7,071 nucleotides of DNA, taken from assembly GCA_937950105.1 (NCBI GenBank), contig CALFEM010000544.1:1-7071 (forward strand), given 5' to 3'. Position 1 is the stretch's first letter, and every line of letters starts with the position of its first letter. The notes below the pieces were generated by a model. The model had not been told where the DNA came from. It did not search any database and saw only the letters and a list, made by a program, of their open reading frames with translations. A program made the position numbers and the translations under genes. The DNA comes from an uncultured Alphaproteobacteria bacterium. Its GTDB lineage: Bacteria; Pseudomonadota; Alphaproteobacteria; Rhizobiales; Hyphomicrobiaceae. Shown piece after piece: positions 1 to 7,025 of this stretch.

Positions 1-47
1 ACGAGATGCCTAAGTGACTGGAGTTCAGACGTGTGCTCTTCCGATCT
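1..47 (-). other. Illumina TruSeq adapter remnant (left end), not genomic
   Basis: The bases match the indexed TruSeq adapter: the GTGACTGGAGTTCAGACG and TGTGCTCTTCCGATCT segments are directly visible, preceded by GCCTAA, the reverse complement of barcode TTAGGC (TruSeq index 3). Genomic sequence begins at about 48. The adapter boundary is uncertain by one base because of A-tailing during library preparation. This is untrimmed library sequence and should be removed before annotation. Confidence 0.98.
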
Positions 48-2185
48 AGCTTCGCCCACGCATTGGCGACGGCCGGGCCGATCGGCGGCACGCCCGGCTC
101 GCCGACACCGGTCGGAGGTTCGGCCGACTTGATGATGGAGACGATCACCTCGGGCATCTCGTGAATGCGCAGGCTGCGGTAGTCGTCGAAGTTCGACTGC
201 TGGACCACGCCCTTGTCGAGCGTGATGGCGTCGTGCAGCACGGCGCCGAGACCGAAGCCGATGCCGCCCTCCATCTGCGCCTTGACGACGTTCGGATTGA
301 CGGCGAGTCCGCAATCGACCGCGCACCAGACGCGAAGCACGCGCGGTACGCCGTCCTCGCCCTTGGACACTTCGGCGATCTGCGCGACATAGCTGTTGAA
401 CGACTTGTGCACGGCGACGCCACGCGCGCGGCCCTCGGGCACCTTGCCGCCCCAGTCCGCCATGCGCGCCACCTCCTTGAGCACCCCTTGGTGGCGCGGA
501 TGCTTGCCGAGCAGCGCCATGCGGCCTTCGACCGGGTCCTTGCCCGCCAGCGTCAGCAACTCGTCGATGAACGTCTCCGTGGAGAAGCCCGTGACGGAGT
601 GGCCGACCGAGCGCCACCACAGCACCGGCACGCCGACGTCCATCTTGGCCGCGCCGACACGCAGGTTCGGAATGTCGTAGGGCAGGTCCTCGGCACCTTC
701 GACCATGGTCGGGTCGATGCCGTCCTTCATCATGGAGGCGAGCGGCGTGCCCTCGACGATCGACTGTCCGGCGATGGTTTCGTCCCAGCCGACGATGTTG
801 CCGCTGGCGTCTATGGCGCCTTTGATGCGGTGCACGTTCATAGGCCGGTAACGACCACCCTTGATGTCGTCCTCGCGCGTCCAGACCACGCGCAGTGGCC
901 GCTTCCTGCCATAGGCCTTGGCAGCGGCGGCCGCCTCGACGGCGATATCGGCATTGGGCGTGGCGCGGCGTCCGAAGCTGCCGCCGGCGAGCAGCGTGGT
1001 GATCGACACCTGTTCGGGCTTGAGGCCGAGAACCTGTGCGATCGCCGCCTGATCGATCGACGGGAACTGACAGCCGTACCAGGCCGAGCAGGCGCCGTCG
1101 CCATACTCGATCACGCAGTTCAGCGGCTCCATCGGCGCGTGCGCGAGATACGGGAACACGTACTCCGCCTCGATGGTGCGGATGCCGTCGCCCGACGGCA
1201 TCTTACCGCGCTCTGCGGACTTCTTGCCCGGTTGCTTAGCCGCCTCGCGGAACAGGGCGAGCAGCTCGCTCGACGAGCGCTTCTCGGCCTTGCTCTCGTC
1301 CCAGGTGATCTTGAGCGCGTCGCGCGCTTTCTTCGCGGACCAGAAGTCGCGAGCGTAGACAGCGACGCCCTGCGGAATGATCTTGATGTCCTCGACGCCC
1401 TTGACCTTGCGCGCGTCGGCCTCGTCGACGGCGGTCGCGACGCCGCCGAAGCGTGGCGGATGCGCAATGAGCACCGTCAGCATGTCGGGCTTCATCACAT
1501 CGAGCGTGAAGATGGCTTGACCGTTGGTCTTGGCATCGGTGTCGAGCTTGGCGAGATCGGTGCCGATCAGCTTGAACTGTTCGGGCGACTTGAGCTTCGG
1601 CTCGGCCGGCGGCGTGAGCTTTGCCGCCGCATCGGCGAACGCGCCGAAGGTGCCCGACTTGTTGGAGCCGGCATGCTTGATGAGCCCGTTCTCGACGGTA
1701 ATCTCGCCGGCGGGTACGCCCCAGGCTTTCGACGCCGCCTCGACCAGCATGGCGCGCGCGGCCGCACCCGCCTTGCGCATCTGCTCGTAGGAGTTGGCCA
1801 TCGCGGTCGAGCCGCCGGTGCCCTGCATGCCGAACGCCAGGTTCTTGTAGAGCGCCGTGTCGGCGGGGGCGGCGGTGGCGCGCATCTGCGCCCAGTCGGC
1901 ATCGAGTTCCTCGGCGACCAGCGTCGCCAGCCCCGTGTAGGGCCCCTGGCCGAACTCGATGTGCTTGATGAGCACCGTCACCGTGTTGTCCGGCGCGATG
2001 CGGATGAAGGCGTTGGGGGCGAAGCCGCCGAGCGGCGCGGCCTCGCCCGAACTGATGACCTTGGCGGCGGCGGACTGGGCCCGGGCCTGGAGCGGCAACT
2101 GCAGACCGATGACGAGACCGGCGCCGGTTGCGGCAGCGCCACGCAGCAGGGCGCGGCGATCGAGGGACGGGGAGACGATCGTCAT
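48..2185 (-). CDS. iorB: Molybdopterin-binding catalytic subunit, isoquinoline 1-oxidoreductase beta-like (C-terminus cut off)
   Basis: Large subunit of a xanthine-oxidase-family molybdenum hydroxylase, which inserts water-derived oxygen into an aromatic N-heterocycle or related substrate and passes electrons to the iron-sulfur subunit. 712 codons are present. Residues 9-36 form a Tat signal (D-R10-R11-ALLRG, a hydrophobic stretch, then A34-R-A36 as likely cleavage site), so it should act in the periplasm. Family motifs follow: FGQGPYTGLATLVAEEL (78-94), PMEPLNC (351-357), AGGSFGRRATP (400-410), WWRSVGHS (523-530), FNSYVAQIAEVS (596-607), VDCGLAVNPN (623-632) and GVGEPGVPPIGPAVANA (693-709), whose E696 is the expected catalytic glutamate. 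The ATG at 2185 is preceded by AAGGAG with 8 bases spacing. The gene runs into the adapter after codon 712; judging from the family, only a short tail is missing. IorB is the closest family I recognise, but the real substrate is not readable. Confidence 0.95.
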
Positions 2186-2190
2186 CGCGC

Positions 2191-2652
2191 TTACTCCTTC
2201 AGCTTTCCGGCGGCATCCTTGATCGCCTGCCTGATCCTCACGTAGGTGGCGCAGCGGCAGATGTTGCCGGTCATGGCCGCGTCGATGTCAGCGTCGGTCG
2301 GTTTCGGATTTTCGGCGAGCAGCGCGACCGCCGACATGATCTGGCCGGACTGGCAGTAGCCGCATTGTGGAACGTCGATGGCGCGCCAGGCATCCTGCAC
2401 GGCACGTGCTTCGGGGCCGTCGAGCCCCTCGATGGTGACGATCCTGGCGCCTTTGACGTCGGCGGCCGGCGTCACGCACGAGCGCACCGGCTGGCCATCG
2501 ACCATGACGGTGCAGGCGCCGCATTGCGCCACGCCGCAGCCGAATTTGGTGCCCGTCAGCTTTACGTGTTCGCGGATCGCCCACAGCAGAGGCATGTCGT
2601 CCTCCACGTCGAGCGCATGGTCTTTGCCGTTGACGTTCAGTGTGAGCTGCAC
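2191..2652 (-). CDS. iorA: (2Fe-2S)-binding electron-transfer subunit, isoquinoline 1-oxidoreductase alpha-like
   Basis: Small iron-sulfur partner of the molybdenum hydroxylase encoded just downstream. It takes electrons from the molybdopterin site through two [2Fe-2S] clusters. The 153-residue length fits the family. The N-terminal plant-ferredoxin-like domain (about 1-75) carries C39-x4-C44-x2-C47 and C59; the C-terminal helical domain has C97-x2-C100 (QCGYCQSGQ) and C132-x-C134 (GNICRCATY). All eight cluster ligands are present. I chose the GTG at 2652 because a GAGGAGA Shine-Dalgarno lies 6-7 bases upstream and the protein then begins [10 protein letters not shown], as expected; the same frame stays open for 62 more codons upstream (to 2838), but that stretch looks non-coding. 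It has no signal peptide, so it probably leaves the cytoplasm together with the Tat-bearing large subunit (inference). The stop lies 5 bases before iorB. Confidence 0.96.
   Translation of the reverse strand: MQLTLNVNGKDHALDVEDDMPLLWAIREHVKLTGTKFGCGVAQCGACTVMVDGQPVRSCVTPAADVKGARIVTIEGLDGPEARAVQDAWRAIDVPQCGYCQSGQIMSAVALLAENPKPTDADIDAAMTGNICRCATYVRIRQAIKDAAGKLKE
2194..2199 (-). promoter_or_regulatory. iorB Shine-Dalgarno inside the end of iorA
   Basis: AAGGAG forms the last two sense codons of iorA (Lys-Glu) and sits 8 bases before the iorB ATG. This shows that the two genes share one message and are probably translationally coupled. Confidence 0.8.
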
Positions 2653-2658
2653 GTTCGG

Positions 2659-2665
2659 TCTCCTC
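2659..2665 (-). promoter_or_regulatory. iorA Shine-Dalgarno, fixes the GTG start
   Basis: On the minus strand GAGGAGA lies 6 bases before the GTG at 2652. It is the only strong purine-rich site near the conserved N-terminus, so it decides the start against the longer upstream-open frame. The rest of the gap to the next gene (to 2902) shows no convincing gene, promoter or terminator. Confidence 0.75.
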
Positions 2666-2902
2666 TCGCGTTGGGACTGTGCCGCACGGCAGGCGGGGCA
2701 CGCGCACGGTTCGCGAAGCCCGCAGGCTGATCGCGATAAAGGGGCGGTGAAGGACGTTGCTGGATCAGAGTTGGCGCGCCGGAGCCCCACATGCAAGGGG
2801 CGCGCGGCGTCAACGGTCACGGCATGAGGCGAGCGCATGAATGCGCGCGGCGCTTTGCGAGCCCGCCAACAAAGTGACGATGCAACCGCCGGCGGGCGAC
2901 GC

Positions 2903-4066
2903 TCAATCGTAGAGCGAACGGTTCAGACGCACGCGGCTGACGCTGGTCGACCAGCCGTCGATGCTGCGCGCGGCGGCCTGCGGTGCCGGCTTCTTCGCCC
3001 GTCGGGCGGCCCGGACCTTGTCGATGACGTCGGTGCCGCTCGACAGCGAGGCGACGGCGAACTTGCGCTCGCGCGGCGGCGGTGCGATGGCCTCCACGGC
3101 CGGACCGCCAATCAGGCCCGCTCCATCGCCCTGAGCGGCGAAGGCACTGGCAATCTTTTCCGGCCCCTGCGTGCCGAAGAACGGCATCATCGCCGCCTGG
3201 GCTGCGACCGGCCCTTTCGGCGGATCGTTCTTGGCGAGCACCGGTTGCAGCGCTTCGGCCAGTTCCGGCAGCGGCTTCAACAGCGACTTCGAGCGCATGT
3301 GGACGACGCGATAACCGCGCTTCTTGAGTTCGGTCAGGATCGTCGGCAGCGCTTTGGCGGTGGCCGCCTTGATGTCGTGGAACAGCAGGATGCCGCCGCC
3401 CTTGGCCTCGACCCGCTCCAGCGTCACGCGGATCAGCTTGCCCGGGTCCGAGATGTAGCTGTCGTCGGAGACGACATCGACGCTGAACGCCGCAATACCG
3501 CGCTTCTGCAGCGCGTCGAGCATGAAGCCGTTATCGGAGAGGCCGGGGAAGCGGAAGAACGGCGACGCGCGCCCGCCCGACGCGATCGACAGCGCCGCGA
3601 AGCCGCGCTCGATCTCGTCGACGGCTTTTTCCGGCTTCAGGCGCTTCAGGTTCAGCGGATGCGTATGCGTGTGGCCGCCGAGCGTGTGGCCGCGCGCCAG
3701 CACGTCGCGCAGCGTCTGCGGATAGGCGAGCGCCATCTTGCCGACGGAGAAGAACGTCGCCCTGGTGCAGAAGCGGTCGAGCGTGTCGAGGATGGAGCGC
3801 GTGATCCACGGCATCGGGCCGTCGTCGAAGGTCAGCACGACTTCCTTGCGCTTGAGGAAGCTTTCTTCCTTCACTTCTTTGGTGATGTCGCCGTAGAGCG
3901 GGCCGCCCGCCGTGTCGATCTCGACGACGCGCGAGACCTCTAGACCGCCGTCAGCGGCCGCACAGGCCGGCGGCTGATCCAGGGCGTGAGCCGGTCCCAG
4001 CAGGGCTGCGACAGCGGCGGCGGCCAGGAAGGAGCGGCGCAAAATACGGTCCGGGCGAATGCGCAT
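2903..4066 (-). CDS. Exported polysaccharide deacetylase (NodB/CE4 family), paralog 1
   Basis: Predicted metal-dependent N- or O-deacetylase of an envelope or exported glycan, 387 residues. The N-terminus has a signal sequence (R10-R11[14 protein letters not shown]26-H-A28 cleavage site); the RRSFLA pattern could be Tat rather than Sec. The NodB domain spans about 70-260: motif 1 TFDDGP (D81 base, D82 metal), motif 2 HTHTH (H132, H136 metal), motif 3 FFRFPGLSD (R172), and motif 5 ILLFHD (H230, D231). Motif 4 is degenerate: VVSDDS (198-203) in place of the D-x-x-D-aromatic form, although D202 remains. After about 262 comes an Ala/Pro-rich tail without a recognisable domain, ending in basic residues. 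Mature cysteines are only C35 and C100. The ATG at 4066 has a weak AGGTC upstream. It is the downstream member of a tandem pair with the gene at 4298-5413. The glycan substrate is unknown. Confidence 0.93.
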   Translation of the reverse strand: MRIRPDRILRRSFLAAAAVAALLGPAHALDQPPACAAADGGLEVSRVVEIDTAGGPLYGDITKEVKEESFLKRKEVVLTFDDGPMPWITRSILDTLDRFCTRATFFSVGKMALAYPQTLRDVLARGHTLGGHTHTHPLNLKRLKPEKAVDEIERGFAALSIASGGRASPFFRFPGLSDNGFMLDALQKRGIAAFSVDVVSDDSYISDPGKLIRVTLERVEAKGGGILLFHDIKAATAKALPTILTELKKRGYRVVHMRSKSLLKPLPELAEALQPVLAKNDPPKGPVAAQAAMMPFFGTQGPEKIASAFAAQGDGAGLIGGPAVEAIAPPPRERKFAVASLSSGTDVIDKVRAARRAKKPAPQAAARSIDGWSTSVSRVRLNRSLYD

Positions 4067-4171
4067 GGATCAAGACCTGCATAAAGTCGAATCGCCGGCC
4101 AGTTTCGGCCCGCTTCGTTGCAGTCTTCCTAACATGCGGCGCCGCGCAAGCGCCCGAGGCAAATCGCCGGC

Positions 4172-4183
4172 TGACCTGGGTCA
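4172..4183. promoter_or_regulatory. Small palindrome TGACC-TG-GGTCA upstream of paralog 1 deacetylase
   Basis: A two-fold symmetric element with 5-base arms and a 2-base spacer lies about 105 bases before the 4066 start. On the minus strand it overlaps TTGACC (4184-4179), which resembles an alphaproteobacterial -35 box, but no acceptable -10 box follows at 16-18 bases. It could be an operator; in GC-rich DNA it may also be chance. The remainder of the 4067-4297 gap shows no gene and no clear terminator for the upstream deacetylase. Confidence 0.25.
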
Positions 4184-4297
4184 ACTGGTCGAGAGATCGT
4201 GGCGGCGGCCGGCCTGCGGCGAAGGCGGCGTACGTCCGCCCCCAGTCATCCGCCCCGACAAAAATGTATGAAAATCAGTGGCCCGACGTGTCCTGGA

Positions 4298-5413
4298 TCA
4301 GCGGTAGTGGTTCCACATCTGCTCCTGCCACGGGAGCTCCTCGCGCTTCCAGGCCGGCCGCTCGGCGCGGCTCGCCGGCGTCGCGTTCCGTGCCGCCTGT
4401 GGCGCTGCGGCATCGGCATTGCGTGCCGGCGGAGCGGCGGCGGTACCAGCAGCCGGTTTCCAGGGCAACTGCTGCGACGGGGGGCGCGCCACCGTCACCG
4501 GTGCAGGGCCGGAGCCAGCGCCGGTCTCCACCGGCCACGTCATGGAACGGCTCGCCAGCGGATTGTTGGCGGTCTGCACCTTGCGCCGGGCGAGGTCCTT
4601 CTGCGCGATCGCATCATAAGCGGCGACGGTTGCGAGCGGCGCCTTGGGGATCATGTGCACGACCTTGAACTTGCGGCGCTTCAGTTCATCGAGCAGGTCG
4701 GCGATGCCGGCGGCGGTCGAGCGCTGGATGTCGTGGAACAGGATGATGCCCTTGCCCTTCTTCTGCAGCTGGGAGAGCACGTTCTGCTTCATCACGGCGC
4801 CGTTGCGGGTGCGGAAGTCGTAGCTGTCCACGTCGATCGAGAAGACGCCGATGTCGCGGCCTTCGAGATAGTTGATCGAGCGGCGCGGATCGCTGAGGTA
4901 GGGGAAGCGGAAGAACGGCGCGATCGGCTTGCCGAGGGCGGCCGTGATGGCTGAGACGCCAAGCTCGATCTCGCGCTCGGCGTTGGCAGCGGAGAGGCTT
5001 CCCTGATTGGCATGCGACCAGGTATGCGAGCCGACCGTGTGGCCGAGCGCATCGATCTTGCGCACCATGTCGGGCTCGGCCAGCGCCATGCGCCCGACCA
5101 TGAAGAAGGTCGCCTTGGTGCAGTGCTCGGCGAGGGCTGCGAGCACCGCTTCGGTGGTCTGGCGCGACGGGCCGTCGTCGAACGTCAGTACGACTTCGCC
5201 CGGCTCGAGAAAGTCGATTTCCTTGTATTGCAGGTTGCCGAGCAGCGGTCCGCCCTTGGCGTCGATTTCCACGACGCGCTGGACGCCGAGGACCGAAGCA
5301 TCGTTGCACGCCGACTTGTCCTGCGCCGCGGCCGGATGCGCGAGCGCCGATAGCGCGCTCGCGGCAAAAACCGCGAGGCGAACCCGCCGCAGAATCGCGA
5401 TGCTCCCGTTCAT
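4298..5413 (-). CDS. Exported polysaccharide deacetylase (NodB/CE4 family), paralog 2
   Basis: Predicted metal-dependent glycan deacetylase, 371 residues. A Sec-type signal peptide covers 1-30 (R9-R10 basic start, hydrophobic core, A-A-A30 before Q31). The NodB domain (about 65-258) has complete motifs: TFDDGP (D79, D80), HTWSH (H130, H134), FFRFPYLSD (R169), DSYDF (D196, D199) and ILFHD (H227, D228). The segment RVVEIDAKGGPLLG (46-59) before the domain is shared with the downstream paralog ([14 protein letters not shown]), which indicates gene duplication. Only C36 and C98 are present in the mature protein, matching the paralog. The tail from about 285 is Ala/Pro-rich and contains LPWK and LPWQ near its end. 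I use the ATG at 5413 because it places the signal peptide at the N-terminus; a TTG at 5473 would add 20 unlikely residues. The Shine-Dalgarno is weak (GGGG). It is divergent from mgtE. Confidence 0.94.
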   Translation of the reverse strand: MNGSIAILRRVRLAVFAASALSALAHPAAAQDKSACNDASVLGVQRVVEIDAKGGPLLGNLQYKEIDFLEPGEVVLTFDDGPSRQTTEAVLAALAEHCTKATFFMVGRMALAEPDMVRKIDALGHTVGSHTWSHANQGSLSAANAEREIELGVSAITAALGKPIAPFFRFPYLSDPRRSINYLEGRDIGVFSIDVDSYDFRTRNGAVMKQNVLSQLQKKGKGIILFHDIQRSTAAGIADLLDELKRRKFKVVHMIPKAPLATVAAYDAIAQKDLARRKVQTANNPLASRSMTWPVETGAGSGPAPVTVARPPSQQLPWKPAAGTAAAPPARNADAAAPQAARNATPASRAERPAWKREELPWQEQMWNHYR

Positions 5414-5426
5414 GTCCCCGTCCGCC

Positions 5427-5474
5427 GTTGCCGTCCCTTCGTCCCGGGTAGCCGAGATGACCCGGGCGGGCAAC
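5427..5474. repeat. Interrupted inverted repeat in the leader of deacetylase paralog 2
   Basis: Inner arms CCCGGGT (5443-5449) and ACCCGGG (5460-5466) are perfect with a 10-base loop. Outer arms GTTGCC (5427-5432) and GGCAAC (5469-5474) are also complementary, with an unpaired asymmetric stretch between. On the minus strand this would fold in the 5' leader, its near edge 14 bases before the ATG at 5413. A regulatory role is possible but unproven. Confidence 0.45.
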
Positions 5475-5541
5475 CCTCAGTGCCGCTCCGGCGTCCGATC
5501 CGGTGCGGATCGCGGAGCAACGGCCACACTACGGTCAACTC

Positions 5542-5579
5542 GGCTGTTGCATGCCGGACCGGCCGGCGCCACAACAGCC
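5542..5579. repeat. 8-base inverted repeat GGCTGTTG / CAACAGCC between divergent genes
   Basis: The arms at 5542-5549 and 5572-5579 are perfect, enclosing 22 bases that are themselves self-complementary in part (TGCCGG facing CCGGCGCCA). There is no T-run on either strand and both flanking genes point away, so it is not a normal terminator. It could be an operator or a leader hairpin; chance cannot be excluded. Confidence 0.45.
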
Positions 5580-5799
5580 CCGCCATCCGGTCGACTCGCG
5601 GCAACCTGTCGCCGCGGCGACCAATCAGCAGTTCACGATGCATCCCGTTCGTGTCGGGCATAAGGCGGCGGGGGGCTCGGCGAACCGCTCCGGGCTCCCA
5701 TATCCTCACAACGCAAACAATTCCGATCGGCCGGCGCGCGATTGTGGCGCGGTGCTGCCGGTCCGGTCCGGCGCTGCATCGAAGCGAAGAGACGAGAGC

Positions 5800-7025
5800 A
5801 TGGTCGAGCGCGAGGGCGAGCAGCAGGAGACGTTGGACGAGCGCTCGCCGCTGACGGCCGCGGAACTCGTCAACCCGGTGCGCGATGCGCTGGAGGCGGG
5901 CGACCGCGACCGTATCGCCGCTCTCGCCGGCGAGTTGCGCGCGCCCGATCTCGCCGACCTGATCGAACTGCTCGACGGTGACAGCCGCGTGCGCCTGATC
6001 GAGGCGCTGGGCGAGCGCTTCGATCCGGAGGTGTTCTCCGAACTCGACGAGACGGTGCGCGACCAGTTGTCGGAGGCGCTGCCGAACGAGGTGCTGGCGC
6101 GCGCGGTGCGTGAACTCGACACCGACGACGCCGCCTACCTGCTGCAAAACCTGGAAGAGGCCGACAAGCAGGAAATCCTCGCCCAGCTCGACTCCTCCGA
6201 CCGTACCGCGCTCGAGCGCAACCTCGAGTATCCGGAGGAAACCGCCGGCCGCATCATGCAGTCGGACTTCGTCGCGGTGCCGCCGTTCTGGACCGTCGGT
6301 CGCGTCATCGACTACATGCGCGACACCGAGGACCTGCCCGAGACCTTCTCCGAGATCTTCGTCGTCGATCCGACCTTCCGCGTGCTCGGCGCGGTCGAGC
6401 TGTCGCGTCTTCTGCGCACCAAGCGGGACGTTCGCATCGAGACGCTGATGGACCCGGATCGGCACGTGGTGCTGGCCACCGCGGATCAGGAGACGGTCGC
6501 CCGCCAGTTCAGCCGCTACGACCTGATGTCGGCGCCGGTCGTCGACGAGAACAACCGCCTCGTCGGCGTCGTCACCGTCGACGACGTCGTCGAGGTCATC
6601 CAGGACGAGGCGGAAGAAGACATGAAAGCGCTGGCCGGCGTCGGCGACGAGACGCTCGCCGACACCGTCTACTGGACGGCGCGCTCGCGGGTGCCGTGGC
6701 TCATCGTCAACCTCGGCACCGCGATGCTGGCGTCCTGGGTGATCCAGCAGTTCGACGGAACAATCGAGCAGATGGTGGCGCTCGCCATTCTCATGCCGAT
6801 CGTCGCTTCGATCGGCGGCAACGCTGGCACGCAGACCATGACCGTCACCGTGCGCGCGCTCGCCACCAGCAAGCTCGGCCGTTCGAACGCGCGCCGCATC
6901 ATCACGCGCGAGTTCTTCGTCGGCATCGTCAACGGGCTGATCCTGTCGACCATCATGGCCGGCGTGGTCTTCCTGTGGTTCGGCTCCGGCCCGCTCGGCG
7001 CCGTCATCGCCGCGGCGATCGTCAT
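5800..7025 (+). CDS. mgtE: MgtE-family magnesium channel/transporter (C-terminus cut off)
   Basis: Inner-membrane Mg2+ uptake channel gated by cytoplasmic Mg2+. 408 complete codons are present. Order: an acidic N-terminal helical domain (about 20-140), two CBS domains (about 150-212 and 214-272, with FVVDPTFRVLGAVELSRLL and APVVDENNRLVGVVTVDDV), a connecting helix (about 273-297), then the membrane domain. Membrane segments lie at about 299-318, 325-346 and 373-397, with a fourth beginning at 400. The family signature SIGGNAGTQT (337-346) is intact. The usual length is about 450 residues, so the rest of segment 4 and all of segment 5, with its conserved pore aspartate, lie beyond the contig. 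The ATG at 5800 is preceded by purine-rich GAAGAGACGAGAGC; an in-frame ATG at 5638 would add 54 residues that do not look like MgtE. No Mg2+ riboswitch is recognisable upstream. The frame runs into the adapter without a stop. Confidence 0.95.

Larger units (their letters stand above)
5414..5799. other. Divergent intergenic region between the deacetylase and mgtE
   Basis: 386 bases that should hold the promoters of both divergent genes. I see no convincing -35/-10 pair in either direction; TTGACC on the minus strand at 5538-5533 is a possible -35 box without a matching -10. Two inverted repeats are listed separately. The mgtE frame is open upstream through ATG 5638 (54 extra codons), but the composition and the lack of a ribosome binding site speak against coding. 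No tRNA, riboswitch or small gene is recognisable. Confidence 0.6.

Noticed and set aside
161..2245. 694-codon plus-strand open frame opposite iorB
   Set aside because: It lies wholly antisense to a gene with many conserved motifs, its translation is rich in Arg, Asp, His and Gly without any recognisable domain, and long antisense frames are expected in GC-rich DNA.
2808..2813. TTGACG (minus strand) as -35 box of the ior operon
   Set aside because: No AT-containing -10 hexamer occurs 16-18 bases downstream, so the match to the alphaproteobacterial -35 consensus alone is not enough.
2887..2896. CCGCCGGCGG palindrome just after the paralog 1 stop codon as a terminator
   Set aside because: It is a loopless GC palindrome without a following T-run; such words are common in GC-rich DNA.
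2837..3943. 368-codon plus-strand open frame opposite deacetylase paralog 1
   Set aside because: Same shadow composition ([13 protein letters not shown]) and fully antisense to a complete NodB gene.
4256..4285. Terminator for deacetylase paralog 2 at the T-rich stretch after its stop (minus strand)
   Set aside because: There is a short T-run (CATTTTTG) but I find no stable hairpin directly before it.
5012..5353. 113-codon plus-strand open frame opposite deacetylase paralog 2
   Set aside because: Antisense shadow over conserved NodB motifs, with no start context or family resemblance.
5757..5772. GCCGG-TCCGGT-CCGGC hairpin in the mgtE leader as a Mg2+-responsive element
   Set aside because: The stem has only five base pairs and there is no resemblance to a known Mg2+ riboswitch architecture; likely compositional.
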